NCBI RefSeq assembly: GCF_000732905.1
Contig: NZ_CP007588.1
Span: forward strand, 868,001-932,000
Length of the DNA: 64,000 nucleotides
Direction of reading: 5' to 3'
Source of the DNA: Weissella tructae
GTDB taxonomy: Bacteria; Bacillota; Bacilli; Lactobacillales; Lactobacillaceae
Part shown: one piece after another, positions 35,369 through 44,453 of the stretch
Numbering within the stretch: the stretch's first letter is position 1
Layout of the letters: every line of letters begins with the position of its first letter
Translations under genes and position numbers: made by a program
Notes under the pieces: model-generated
The model's input: the letters and a program-made list of their open reading frames with translations, nothing else
Database searches by the model: none
What the model was told of the DNA's origin: nothing

Positions 35369-36814
35369 TTAGGCTGGCTTGCGAGCTGACAATTCAGTCA
35401 TCAAGATATCATTTACCACATTTGGATTAGCATTTCCCTTAGTTGCCTTCATGATTTGTCCAACCAAGAAGCCAACCGCACGGTCCTTACCATTATGGAA
35501 GTCCACAATTGATTGTTCATTAGCATCCAAAATACCAGCAATAATTGGTTGCAATTCTGCTGGATCTGACATTTGCTTCAAACCATTTGCTTCAACGAAT
35601 TCACCAGGGTTTTCTCCCTTAGTAATCGCTGTAAAGACACGCTTAGCCATCTTGGTTGAGATTGTACCATCATCAATCAAGTTAATCATTTGGGCCAAGT
35701 GTGCTGGCGTCAATGCTGTTTCTTGTAGGTCCAATTGCTTTTCGTTCAAGTAGGCATTTACATCACCCATCAAGGAGTTAGCTGCACGCTTAGGGTTTGC
35801 TCCTTCAACGACTGTTGCGTCAAAGAAGTTCGCCATTTCTAGTGTTTGTGTCAACACTTCTGCGTCGTAAGCTTCTAATCCCAATTCAGAGACGTAACGT
35901 TCACGACGGACAGGTGCTGATTCAGGCAACTTAGCCGCAACTTCAGCTAACCAAGCATCTGTTACATGAACAGGTGCCAAATCAGGTTCTGGGAAGTAAC
36001 GGTAATCATCCGCTGTTTCCTTTTCACGCATCAAGATTGTTTCACCAGTTGATTCATCAAAACGACGTGTTTGTTGCTTGATTGTACCACCAGCCATGTA
36101 AATCTTAGCTTGACGGTTTTCTTCAAAAATCAATCCCTTACGTACGTAGTTAAATGAGTTCAAGTTCTTCAATTCGACCTTTGTACCATGTTCCTTAGAA
36201 CCGACTGGGCGAATAGAGATGTTAGCGTCAACACGCATTGATCCTTCTTGCATCTTAACGTCAGAAATTCCTGTAAATTGGATGGCTTGACGCAAAGCTT
36301 CCAAATAAGCGTAAGCTTCATCTGGTGTGTGCAAATCAGGTGCTCCAACAATTTCAATCAAAGGAGTTCCTTGACGGTTCAAATCCACATATGAATAACC
36401 ATCATCAGCGTGGGTGTTCTTACCCGCATCTTCTTCAACGTGCATTTCAGTAATTCCAACACGCTTTGTTTCACCATCAATCGTGATGTCCAACCAACCA
36501 TTTTGACCAATTGGTGTTTCACTTTGTGTGATTTGGTAAGCCTTTGGATTGTCTGGGTAGAAGTAGTTCTTACGGTCCCATGTTAGGTCACGTGTTACTT
36601 CGGCGTTCAAGGCTGTTGCCGCCATCATTCCAGCTTCCAAAGCACCTTGGTTAGCTGATGGCAAAACACCTGGGTAACCCCAGTCAATGACGTTAGTGTT
36701 TTGGTTCGCTTCAGCACCATATTGCACAGGTGATGGTGACATTGCTTTTGAGTTTGTCTTTAATTCGACGTGGACTTCAAGTCCAATCGTTGTTTCAAAA
36801 TTTGGCACGGCCAT
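35369..36814 (-). CDS. gatB: Aspartyl/glutamyl-tRNA amidotransferase subunit B
   Basis: Kinase and tRNA-binding subunit of GatCAB, which converts Glu-tRNA-Gln (and Asp-tRNA-Asn) to the amide form. The 481-residue protein begins with the signature [13 protein letters not shown] and has [25 protein letters not shown]; the GatB/Yqey tail domain is at the C-terminal end ([21 protein letters not shown]). Its ATG overlaps the gatA stop by one base (TAATG). Confidence 0.97.
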   Translation of the reverse strand: MAVPNFETTIGLEVHVELKTNSKAMSPSPVQYGAEANQNTNVIDWGYPGVLPSANQGALEAGMMAATALNAEVTRDLTWDRKNYFYPDNPKAYQITQSETPIGQNGWLDITIDGETKRVGITEMHVEEDAGKNTHADDGYSYVDLNRQGTPLIEIVGAPDLHTPDEAYAYLEALRQAIQFTGISDVKMQEGSMRVDANISIRPVGSKEHGTKVELKNLNSFNYVRKGLIFEENRQAKIYMAGGTIKQQTRRFDESTGETILMREKETADDYRYFPEPDLAPVHVTDAWLAEVAAKLPESAPVRRERYVSELGLEAYDAEVLTQTLEMANFFDATVVEGANPKRAANSLMGDVNAYLNEKQLDLQETALTPAHLAQMINLIDDGTISTKMAKRVFTAITKGENPGEFVEANGLKQMSDPAELQPIIAGILDANEQSIVDFHNGKDRAVGFLVGQIMKATKGNANPNVVNDILMTELSARKPA

Positions 36815-38271
36815 TAGTTGGCACCTCCTGGTACTTTTTCAAATAAGCGGGTTGCTTGTTCAAACGCATAACCAGCTTGGTAAATCTTTTCTTCGTTAAA
36901 GGCGTCCGCAATCAATTGCATTCCAACTGGCAATCCATTGCTGAATCCAGCATTAATTGACATTCCTGGCAATCCAGCCATGTTAACTGGGATTGTCAAC
37001 GCATCGTTCATGTAAGTTACTTCTGGATCGTCTGGGTTTTCACCAAAGTCATAAGCAACACTTGGCGCTGTTGGTCCGACAATCAAATCGTATTCTGAGA
37101 ATACCTTCTTAAAGTCATTAGCCAACAATGTACGTACTTGTGCAGCCTTCTTGTAGAACTTGTCGTATGAACCAGCTGACAATGAGTATGTTCCAAGCAT
37201 AATACGACGCTTAACTTCATCCCCAAATCCTTCAGAACGGCTCTTGATGTATAGTTCTTCTAGGTTCTTGATATCTTCAGCACGGTAACCGTAACGAATA
37301 CCATCAAAACGTTGTAGATTTGATGATGCTTCAGCTGATGCAAGAATGTAGTAGGCCGCCACACCGTAACGTGTGTGTGGCAATGAAACTGTATCCACAG
37401 TTGCACCCAATGCCTTCAATTGTTCAATGGCATTGTGGACAACCTCCTTAACGTCTTCATGAATTCCGGCTCCGAAGTATTCTTCTGGTACCGCAATCTT
37501 CATACCTGTTAAGTCGTTTCCCAAGTTAGCTGTGTAATCAGGCACAGCCAAGTGAGAACTTGTTTGGTCATTCGCATCGTGTCCAGCAATAGCACCCAAG
37601 ACATGGGCGTTATCCTTAACCGTACGTGTCAAAACTCCAACTTGGTCAAATGATGACGCAAAGGCAATAACACCCCAACGTGATACACGACCGTAGGTTG
37701 GCTTCATTCCAACAATACCGTTGAATGCAGCAGGTTGACGAACAGATCCACCAGTGTCAGTTCCAAGTGCATATGGTACTTGACCAGCGGCAACTGCAAC
37801 GGCTGAACCACCAGATGATCCACCAGGCACCTTAGTTGTGTCCCAAGCATTCTTTGTGTTCTTGAAGTATGATGTTTCAGTTGTTGAACCCATGGCAAAT
37901 TCGTCCAAGTTCAACTTACCAACACCAACGGCACCACGTTGTGCCAACATGTCTGTTACTGTTGATTCGTAAATTGGTGTGAAGTTAGCCAACATCTTTG
38001 ATGCAGCAGTCGTTAACACATTCTTTGTTACGATGTTGTCTTTAATTCCGTAAGGAATACCTGACAAAACGTCATCAACGTCAATTCCCTTGGCATCTAG
38101 TTCACGAGCTTGAGCCAACGCTTCTTCCTTCATTACAGTAATGAAAGCCGCAAATGTTTCATCTGTCGCAGCGATGTTATCAAGTGTTGCTTCAACTAAT
38201 GCTTCAGCAGTAATTTCCTTGTTTACAAGTTGCGCATGCAACGTTTCTAAATCAGTTGTTAAGTAGTTCAT
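36814..38271 (-). CDS. gatA: Aspartyl/glutamyl-tRNA amidotransferase subunit A
   Basis: Glutaminase subunit of GatCAB, amidase-signature family. At 485 residues it is full length. Catalytic residues of the Ser-cisSer-Lys triad are visible in [10 protein letters not shown] (Lys), [15 protein letters not shown] and [18 protein letters not shown] overlaps the gatC stop (TAATG) and its own stop overlaps the gatB ATG, so the three subunits are translated as one coupled unit. Confidence 0.97.
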   Translation of the reverse strand: MNYLTTDLETLHAQLVNKEITAEALVEATLDNIAATDETFAAFITVMKEEALAQARELDAKGIDVDDVLSGIPYGIKDNIVTKNVLTTAASKMLANFTPIYESTVTDMLAQRGAVGVGKLNLDEFAMGSTTETSYFKNTKNAWDTTKVPGGSSGGSAVAVAAGQVPYALGTDTGGSVRQPAAFNGIVGMKPTYGRVSRWGVIAFASSFDQVGVLTRTVKDNAHVLGAIAGHDANDQTSSHLAVPDYTANLGNDLTGMKIAVPEEYFGAGIHEDVKEVVHNAIEQLKALGATVDTVSLPHTRYGVAAYYILASAEASSNLQRFDGIRYGYRAEDIKNLEELYIKSRSEGFGDEVKRRIMLGTYSLSAGSYDKFYKKAAQVRTLLANDFKKVFSEYDLIVGPTAPSVAYDFGENPDDPEVTYMNDALTIPVNMAGLPGMSINAGFSNGLPVGMQLIADAFNEEKIYQAGYAFEQATRLFEKVPGGAN

Positions 38272-38582
38272 TAGTTACTTGCCCCTCCTTCAAGAATGGC
38301 TGGCACCTTAATGTAGTCACCCTTACGTTCAGGTGCATTTGCCAACAATTCTTCTGCTTGTCCTGCGTTTACCGCTTCGTCAGCACGCAAAGTCATTTGT
38401 AGGTCAGTTGGGCTGTATGTTGGCTTAACACCAGTTGTATCAACCCCTTCAAGCATGAAGACCACATCAAAAATCTTTTCCAAATGGTCAGTCATGATAT
38501 CTGTTTCTTCCGCTGTTAATTCTAATTTTGATAAAGCAGCGACATTTTGTACTTCTTCAGCACTCAAGCTTTGTTCATTCAT
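38271..38582 (-). CDS. gatC: Aspartyl/glutamyl-tRNA amidotransferase subunit C
   Basis: The 103-residue subunit C stabilises GatA-GatB. The family signature [15 protein letters not shown] is near the N terminus and [19 protein letters not shown] follows. GAGGAGC precedes the ATG. It lies 39 bases after the rsmF-like gene, without a visible terminator between, so the methyltransferase gene may be part of the transcript. Confidence 0.95.
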   Translation of the reverse strand: MNEQSLSAEEVQNVAALSKLELTAEETDIMTDHLEKIFDVVFMLEGVDTTGVKPTYSPTDLQMTLRADEAVNAGQAEELLANAPERKGDYIKVPAILEGGASN

Positions 38583-38621
38583 TATCTTGTGCTCCTCTGT
38601 AATTTTAATTTTTAATCGTTT

Positions 38622-39980
38622 TTAACGTGGTAAAAAGCGTAGGCCCTTTGGATAGAAGTTCTTCATCTGTCCATTCACATACTTTCCAAAGCCGACACCA
38701 TTCCCATTAAACGTTAAGATGTACCAACCATTGACCAAGTCTTGATTAGTCATCATAAAGGTATCACCATGCACGTACGCTGCCCATTGTTCTTGGGTTA
38801 ACGCTACCGCATGTTGAAAAGCATCACTTGGCATAGCTAAGGCTAAGGCCAAACTTGGTTCAAAACGCTTTTTCTTAAAAGTTCCCAAGTGCAGACCCGC
38901 ACGTAATACTTGTAAATTATTCAAGTCTGGTGCGTCCACTGGTAATGCATATAATTGGTCACCAAATGCGTGTAATACACGGTTTAGCGGCGTAACTAAT
39001 TGATTATCAGCAAAATCTGTCCACAGTTCTTGTTGTTCTTTCGTCAGATTACTTTTCGCTAGCTTAGGTTCACGAACATCACTTTCAGCGTCTGCTTTAT
39101 GCAACTTGGCCATAAAATGTCCTTCACCAGAAACATGGTGTGGGAATAGACGCACAGTATCCGCTAATGCAGGATTACCATCTGCCCATTCTGGACGCCC
39201 AGCATCAACACCTTCTGGCATATCAACAGGTACAACACTGAATTCTGGATACTCAGCCAACAGCCAAGCAATGACTTGTTCGTCTTCTTCTGGCGCAAAG
39301 GTACATGTTGAATATACAAGCGTTCCCCCTGGCTTTAGCATCGTAATGGTATCCGTTAAGATATCTTTTTGACGATCAGCATTTTCTTGTGGGTAATCTG
39401 CCGTCCAATAATCAACGGCATCATGGTCCTTTCGGAACATACCTTCCCCTGAACAAGGCGCATCCAAAACAATCGTATCGAAATATTCCGGGAAATGTTT
39501 CGCCAAAGTTGTAGCATCGTGATTCGTCACAAGAGCATTTTGAACACCAAAACGTTCCATGTTTTCACTTAAAATCCCTGCGCGTTTACGGCTAATTTCA
39601 TTTGAGATCAATAACCCTTCTTGTTGCATAAATGCCGCAAGATGCGTTGATTTACCTCCTGGTGCTGCGGCTAAATCCAAAACGCGTTGTCCTGGTTTTG
39701 GTGCAGCTAATTCAGCGACTAATTGCGCTGAAGGTTCTTGAGAATAGATAACACCTGTCGTATGGTCCACTGAATGTCCATTAACTTGGCCATAAAAGCC
39801 AAAACGACTCCAAGGAATTGCTTCCCCTGAGTCGGTATCAAATGGGTTTGGATTTGCTTTCAATGGATTCACACGGTAGGCTTTGCTGGCTGGCTCATGT
39901 AGAGCCGCAAAAAAATCATCTGCGTCATCACCAAGCAATGCTTGGTATTTGGTCACAAATGCATCAGGTAAAACTAACAT
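38622..39980 (-). CDS. RsmF-type rRNA m5C methyltransferase (NOL1/NOP2/sun family)
   Basis: SAM-dependent RNA cytosine-5 methyltransferase of 452 residues. Motif I is VLDLAAAPGGKSTHLA; motif IV DAPCSGEGMFRKD carries one catalytic Cys and motif VI VYSTCTFAPEED the other. The C-terminal 140 residues look like the RsmF accessory and PUA-like domains (WYILTFNGNGVGFGKYV). Firmicute homologues are annotated as RsmF/YebU-like. AGGAGG precedes the ATG at 39980. Confidence 0.88.
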   Translation of the reverse strand: MLVLPDAFVTKYQALLGDDADDFFAALHEPASKAYRVNPLKANPNPFDTDSGEAIPWSRFGFYGQVNGHSVDHTTGVIYSQEPSAQLVAELAAPKPGQRVLDLAAAPGGKSTHLAAFMQQEGLLISNEISRKRAGILSENMERFGVQNALVTNHDATTLAKHFPEYFDTIVLDAPCSGEGMFRKDHDAVDYWTADYPQENADRQKDILTDTITMLKPGGTLVYSTCTFAPEEDEQVIAWLLAEYPEFSVVPVDMPEGVDAGRPEWADGNPALADTVRLFPHHVSGEGHFMAKLHKADAESDVREPKLAKSNLTKEQQELWTDFADNQLVTPLNRVLHAFGDQLYALPVDAPDLNNLQVLRAGLHLGTFKKKRFEPSLALALAMPSDAFQHAVALTQEQWAAYVHGDTFMMTNQDLVNGWYILTFNGNGVGFGKYVNGQMKNFYPKGLRFLPR

Positions 39981-40145
39981 GCCAGACCTCCTTTAAAACG
40001 TGAATTCTTTTTCAGTTTAACATATTTAGCGCCTTTTCGGCACGTTTGCTATAGAAATAAAAGCAACTTTCATGACATTTTATGTGTATTTATACTGACG
40101 ATACCTATACCATTAACCCGCTTTATTAAAATAAGTTCAATAGCC

Positions 40146-40182
40146 AAAAAAGAACTACTAACATCTTATGTGCTAGTAGTTC
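40146..40182 (-). terminator. Terminator of the PadR-DUF1700-DUF4097 operon
   Basis: GAACTACTA / TAGTAGTTC perfect stem with T-tract on the minus strand, right after the DUF4097 gene stop. The rest of 39981-40145 shows no gene. Confidence 0.82.
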
Positions 40183-40189
40183 CTGACAA

Positions 40190-41140
40190 TTACTTATCCA
40201 TTTCGTAGAAAAGAATTTGTCCATTACGAACAGTTACTTTCAGAGCGTTCTTTTGATCACCCTTTTCTAACGTCTTCTTTTCTTTTAGCTTATCTTTTTG
40301 GTCGTGATATTCTTTTTCAGATTCATCATCTCCAAAGACAGCTTCATCTTCGTAGCCATAGTTGACACTTTCAAAATCAACGCGTTCATCTTCTTCACTA
40401 AACTTAGTCATGTGAACATAGGCATCGTCAAAATCACCTGACTTCAAGTTAAATCCTGGTGCTTGCACACGTGACAAGTTCACACTACCATCACGGATAT
40501 CGATTTGGCTAGCTTCTGTTACCTTAACGTATGATCCGTATACATAAGCATCACGCCCCGTAAACTTCAATGACTTTAACGTGACATCATCCATTGCCAA
40601 ACGTCCATCCTTAGTCGTCATTTCTAATGACTCACCCTTAAACTCATGTAAGTTCAATCCACCACGACCAGTTGTTGTTTTTGTCTTTTTGGCAGAAATA
40701 CCATCAATAACAATTCCACCATCTTCCATTGATAAGTTCAATTCATCAATGTTAGTTCCTGTAGGCACAGTAACTAGGGCAGAATATTGGAAGGCCTCTG
40801 GTGTTGATAAGAAGACACCACGTAAGACTGATTCATCCTTCAATGTATCAACCGTTAAACGATCATCCTTTTTTGTCGCAGTGGCTTGTTGCCCGTCGAC
40901 AGCCCAGGTTGTCACTGACCATTCAGAACCTTCAACAATACGAACCATTCCTGCATTGGCATTTACAGTTAGATTTTTTACATCTTTAAATACTTCTTTA
41001 TTTTGGCGCACAGTCACTAGCTTAGGACCTTTGTCCCAACCAAAATCAAAGTTGGCTTTGTTAGCTGACCCAATCATCATCGCTGCACCAGCAGCAACGA
41101 TGACACCACCAATAATTAACGGTTTCTTCAACTTAAACAT
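40190..41140 (-). CDS. DUF4097-family membrane-anchored beta-repeat protein
   Basis: The 316-residue protein has an N-terminal transmembrane anchor (PLIIGGVIVAAGAAMMIG) and a central run of short repeated beta strands typical of DUF4097 adhesin-like folds (DDVTLKSLKFTGRDAYVYG, IDIRDGSVNLSRV). A charged tail ends the protein (EKEYHDQKDKLKEKKTLEKG). It is the last gene of a PadR-DUF1700-DUF4097 operon and its ATG overlaps the upstream stop by one base. Such operons are associated with envelope stress sensing in Firmicutes; the exact role is not known. Confidence 0.82.
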   Translation of the reverse strand: MFKLKKPLIIGGVIVAAGAAMMIGSANKANFDFGWDKGPKLVTVRQNKEVFKDVKNLTVNANAGMVRIVEGSEWSVTTWAVDGQQATATKKDDRLTVDTLKDESVLRGVFLSTPEAFQYSALVTVPTGTNIDELNLSMEDGGIVIDGISAKKTKTTTGRGGLNLHEFKGESLEMTTKDGRLAMDDVTLKSLKFTGRDAYVYGSYVKVTEASQIDIRDGSVNLSRVQAPGFNLKSGDFDDAYVHMTKFSEEDERVDFESVNYGYEDEAVFGDDESEKEYHDQKDKLKEKKTLEKGDQKNALKVTVRNGQILFYEMDK

Positions 41141-41772
41141 TAGTTTTGTCCTCCTTCTACTGGTTGCTTATCGCGACGAGCGACAAAACGACGACCAATC
41201 CACTTCATGAATTGCATGAAGACGTCAAACAACCATTGCGTAATATTCAACACAATTGGTGTCATAACGATTGTTAATCCTGTCATCAACAATCCCAATC
41301 CCATGAAGAAAATTCCAGTCGCAATTGATTGTGATAACAATGTTGCACCAAAAATCAATGCGGCAACACCTCCGGCTAAGACCCCAACCACTCCGGCATA
41401 GATTCCTAATACAATCATCAAGAAGAAGAAGAAACCAAGCCCAAGCATGAACAACACACCGATGGCAACTGGAATCAAAATTGGACTTGCAAACAATCCC
41501 AAAATAATCAACCAAATCATACGTGTACGTTGCTTTGTACGTTGTTGTGGTGTCACGTTTTGACTTTCTGGCGCATCGTCTAAGTCCATGAAGTATTCTA
41601 GGCGAATGTTACGTGCAAATTGCTTTGGCGTTCCATATTTCGCTTCTACTTCGGCCATTGTCATACCAGATTCAAGCACTTGCTCTTTATAAAATTGAAA
41701 CATTTCTTCTTGTTCAGCGACAGGTACACCGCTCAAGTAGCTTTCAACTTCCGTAAAATATTGATCAATCAT
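41140..41772 (-). CDS. DUF1700 (HAAS-domain) membrane protein
   Basis: The 210-residue protein has the cytoplasmic N-terminal helical domain of DUF1700 (YFTEVESYLSGVPVAEQEEM and AEVEAKYGTPKQFARNIRLE). Two long hydrophobic hairpins follow (LIILGLFASPILIPVAIGVL through LAGGVAALIFGATL) and a basic tail. DUF1700 proteins usually follow a PadR regulator and act with it; the overlap of 8 bases with padR and 1 base with the DUF4097 gene indicates a tightly coupled three-gene unit. Confidence 0.87.
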   Translation of the reverse strand: MIDQYFTEVESYLSGVPVAEQEEMFQFYKEQVLESGMTMAEVEAKYGTPKQFARNIRLEYFMDLDDAPESQNVTPQQRTKQRTRMIWLIILGLFASPILIPVAIGVLFMLGLGFFFFLMIVLGIYAGVVGVLAGGVAALIFGATLLSQSIATGIFFMGLGLLMTGLTIVMTPIVLNITQWLFDVFMQFMKWIGRRFVARRDKQPVEGGQN

Positions 41773-42091
41773 TTTGCTCTTCCTCCAATAACAATGTATT
41801 CACAGACGTTCGGAAATGCTTCCAAGCCGCTTGAATTTCTACTAAGTGCGCACGCCCTTCATCAGTAATTTGATAGTAACGACGAATACGACCTTCATAA
41901 GGTTCATCGTAATTAATTAAGTAATTATTTTTTTTCAAACGACGTAATACGGGATACATCGTTGATTCACTAACATTCATGTGTTCTTGCATTGTCTTCG
42001 TAATCACATAACCGTAGGTATCTTCCTTGGCCAATATCGCCAAGACTGTACCATCTAGTACAACTGTGGGGACTTGAATATCCATAAGCAC
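41765..42091 (-). CDS. PadR-family transcriptional regulator
   Basis: The 108-residue winged-helix protein has the PadR pattern: VLAILAKEDTYGYVITKTM, SESTMYPVLRRLKKNNYL and GRIRRYYQITDEGRAHLV. It is first in the PadR-DUF1700-DUF4097 operon. The upstream promoter spacer contains a TACAC-N-GTGTA palindrome that would suit autoregulation. AAGGAG lies upstream of the ATG. The ligand or signal is unknown. Confidence 0.92.
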   Translation of the reverse strand: MLMDIQVPTVVLDGTVLAILAKEDTYGYVITKTMQEHMNVSESTMYPVLRRLKKNNYLINYDEPYEGRIRRYYQITDEGRAHLVEIQAAWKHFRTSVNTLLLEEEQND

Positions 42092-42119
42092 TCCTTCAAT
42101 ACTGTTTTCTATATACTAT

Positions 42120-42148
42120 ATATTACACCGTGTATAGTAGTGGGTCAA
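42120..42148 (-). promoter_or_regulatory. padR promoter with candidate operator
   Basis: Minus-strand -35 TTGACC (42148-42143), a 17-base spacer and -10 TAATAT (42125-42120). The spacer and -10 include TACAC-G-GTGTA, a perfect 5-base-arm palindrome, flanked by a wider ACTATA / TATAGT pair: a plausible autoregulatory PadR operator (inference). Confidence 0.6.
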
Positions 42149-42187
42149 GCACAATATAACCTTAATTTTTCTGCCATACTGTAGCAT

Positions 42188-42228
42188 ATAAAAAGACCGA
42201 TATACCAACGTTAGTCAGTAATCGGCCC
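42188..42228 (-). terminator. Terminator of the aldo-keto reductase gene
   Basis: Minus-strand stem GGCCGAT / ATCGGTC with one G-U pair, then TTTTTAT, 8 bases past the stop. Confidence 0.7.
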
Positions 42229-42235
42229 TCTATTT

Positions 42236-43222
42236 TTACTTCAAAATATTATCAATTGCAGTCAATTCATCTGCAGTAAATGACAAGTTTTGCATTGCTG
42301 CAATGTTAGCTTGCAAGTGCTTTGATGACGTTGCACCAAACACCAATGAACCAACACGTGGGTCCTTCAACAACCAAGCCATAGCCATTTGTGCCAATGA
42401 TTGGTTACGGTTCTTAGCCAATTCGTTCAATTCATTCAATTGCTTAACAGCCTTTTCAGGGTTTTCAGCAATAAAGGCATTTGAACGGTGCAATGGCATG
42501 TCAGCTGGGATACCGTCTAGGTAACGATCAGTCAACAAACCTTCAGCCAATGGTCCATAGGCAATCAAACCAGCATGGTGTTCGTCCAAGATATCCAACA
42601 TGTTGTCCTTTTCTGCTTCACGGTTCAACATGTTATATGACATTTGGTTACCAATAAATGGTGTGTGCAATTCTTCAAAGATTTCAGCAATTGCGGCTGT
42701 TTGTTCAGCAGTGTAATTAGAAACCCCAATGTACAAAGCCTTACCTTGACGAACCAACAAATCCAAAGCTTCCGCTGTTTCGCGCAAGTTTGTTTCTGGA
42801 TCCCAACGGTGTGCGTAGAAAATGTCAACATAATCCAAGTGCATACGTTGCAATGAAAGGTCTAATGCGTTTGTCAAAGTCTTCTTACTTGAGAATTCTC
42901 CGTAAGGTCCTGGCCACATGTGGTAACCAGCCTTTGTTGTAATAACCAATTCATTACGGTAAGGCTTCAAGTCACTCTTGTAAACCGCACCAAATGTGTC
43001 TTCAGCAGTTCCATTTGATGGTCCGTAATTTGACGCGTGGTCAAATGAAAAGATTCCATTATCAAATGCTTCCAAAATAACACTCTTTGAATCAGCAAGT
43101 GGACGTTGGTCACCCATGTTACGCCAGAATCCCAAACTCAAATCAGGCAAAATTAACCCTGAGTCTGAAACACGACGATAAGGCATCTTTTCGTAACGAT
43201 CTTCTTGTGCAGCATAAACCAT
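42236..43222 (-). CDS. Aldo-keto reductase, YghZ/glyceraldehyde-3-phosphate reductase type
   Basis: NADPH-dependent reductase of 328 residues with the catalytic tetrad Asp-Tyr-Lys-His visible in FDHASNYG, TTKAGYHMW and YVDIFYAHRWDPE. The N terminus (YEKMPYRRVSDSGLILPDLSLGFW, given here in two parts: YEKMPYRRV and SGLILPDLSLGFW) and GPSNGTAEDTFG resemble E. coli YghZ, which reduces L-glyceraldehyde 3-phosphate and methylglyoxal. The physiological substrate is unknown. AAGGAAG precedes the ATG. It follows prs at 30 bases, but both have separate-looking signals. Confidence 0.88.
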   Translation of the reverse strand: MVYAAQEDRYEKMPYRRVSDSGLILPDLSLGFWRNMGDQRPLADSKSVILEAFDNGIFSFDHASNYGPSNGTAEDTFGAVYKSDLKPYRNELVITTKAGYHMWPGPYGEFSSKKTLTNALDLSLQRMHLDYVDIFYAHRWDPETNLRETAEALDLLVRQGKALYIGVSNYTAEQTAAIAEIFEELHTPFIGNQMSYNMLNREAEKDNMLDILDEHHAGLIAYGPLAEGLLTDRYLDGIPADMPLHRSNAFIAENPEKAVKQLNELNELAKNRNQSLAQMAMAWLLKDPRVGSLVFGATSSKHLQANIAAMQNLSFTADELTAIDNILK

Positions 43223-43252
43223 ATTAACTACTTCCTTTTCCTTAAATGATTT

Positions 43253-44239
43253 TTATTGTTTTTTATTTAGATGAAATGTATCTGGATCATTTTGTGCAAT
43301 GCGTAATTTATCCAATGAAATTTCTTCATGAATATCATGAATTGCACGAGCCAATACTGGCGCAACTGATAGGACATCTAATTTATCAGATTGGTTTTCT
43401 GGCGTGATGGCGTTTGTATCTGTCACGATAATCTTCGTCACATTTTCATCAGCCGCCAAACGTGCACCTGCACGCTTAGAGAATACCGCATGTGTCGCAA
43501 CAACGTAAACATCCGTTGCACCATTTTCGTGCAATGCTTTCGCTGTGATTGCCATACGTTCACCGGTATCAATAATGTCATCAATGATGATGGCACGACG
43601 ACCAGCAACATCTCCCACAATTGCATCTGGAGAAGATGGGTTTGTCTTCGCCACATGATCATTCACAACACCCCAAGGTGCGTCCAAGAATTCCGCGAAG
43701 CGACGTGCACGACCAGCTCCAGTATGGTCTGGTGAGACCACAACTAGATTTTCTGTTAAGTCATGGGCCACAAAGTATTCAGCTAACAATGGAGCGGCAC
43801 GCAACAAGTCAACTGGAATATTGAAGAATCCTTGAATTTGGTCAGCGTGGAAATCAATTGAAACCGCACGATCAACACCATTCATTTCAAGTAATGACGC
43901 AATTAGCTTAGCTGTGATTGCTTCACGGGCCTTAGCCTTACGATCAGAACGTCCATATCCATAATATGGAATAACAACGTTAATTGTACGTGCTGATGCA
44001 CGACGTAATGCATCAATCAAAATCATGATTTCCATGAAACTATCATTAGCTTCACCTGAAATTGATGAGATGACAAAGACATCATCTCCACGAATACTTT
44101 CTAAGACACGTTCATAGATTTCACCATCTGAAAAAGTTTTAATTTCAACTTCTCCTAAGGCAATGCCCATTTCACGAACCGTTGCTTCTGCTAGTTCACG
44201 ACTCACGGACAAACCAAAGACTTTTAATTTAGACTCCAC
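43253..44239 (-). CDS. prs: Ribose-phosphate pyrophosphokinase (Prs2-like)
   Basis: Makes PRPP from ribose 5-phosphate and ATP for nucleotide, His and Trp synthesis. The 328-residue enzyme has the ATP site YYGYGRSDRKAKAREAITAK, the DFHADQIQGFFNIPVD block and a PRPP loop IIDDIIDTGERM (canonical DDIIDTAGT altered). The flexible catalytic loop lacks the DKRR of class I enzymes (VNDHVAKTNPSSPDA instead), as in the Prs2 paralogues of streptococci. It begins with a GTG behind GGAGG. A second canonical Prs elsewhere is likely. Divergent from pyrD. Confidence 0.88.
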   Translation of the reverse strand: MESKLKVFGLSVSRELAEATVREMGIALGEVEIKTFSDGEIYERVLESIRGDDVFVISSISGEANDSFMEIMILIDALRRASARTINVVIPYYGYGRSDRKAKAREAITAKLIASLLEMNGVDRAVSIDFHADQIQGFFNIPVDLLRAAPLLAEYFVAHDLTENLVVVSPDHTGAGRARRFAEFLDAPWGVVNDHVAKTNPSSPDAIVGDVAGRRAIIIDDIIDTGERMAITAKALHENGATDVYVVATHAVFSKRAGARLAADENVTKIIVTDTNAITPENQSDKLDVLSVAPVLARAIHDIHEEISLDKLRIAQNDPDTFHLNKKQ

Positions 44240-44386
44240 GATATGCCTCCAATTAGTTTAGAATATCTCTCTTAATATCTCCTATTTTAGCAAATTTACT
44301 GCTTTCGGGCTACTACCAGCCCACAATTCTGTCGTTATTCAGTGGTATACCAAAGAATTTAAAATCATTTAGTAAAATTGTAGATT

Positions 44387-44431
44387 TTTTCACCAAACGT
44401 TGGTAAAATGTTTTAAACAGTTTTTACCAAC
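44387..44431 (+). promoter_or_regulatory. Structured leader upstream of pyrD
   Basis: Three short arms: TTTTTCACCAA (about 44387-44397), GTTGGTAAAA (44399-44408) and TTTTACCAAC (44422-44431). The middle arm pairs perfectly with the third (10 bases) and almost perfectly with the first (ACCAA / TTGGT plus TTTT / AAAA). Only one hairpin can form at a time, or the palindrome ACCAA-ACG-TTGGT may be an operator. The PyrR consensus is not seen. Confidence 0.5.
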
Positions 44432-44453
44432 CACATATTTAAGGAGATTTACC

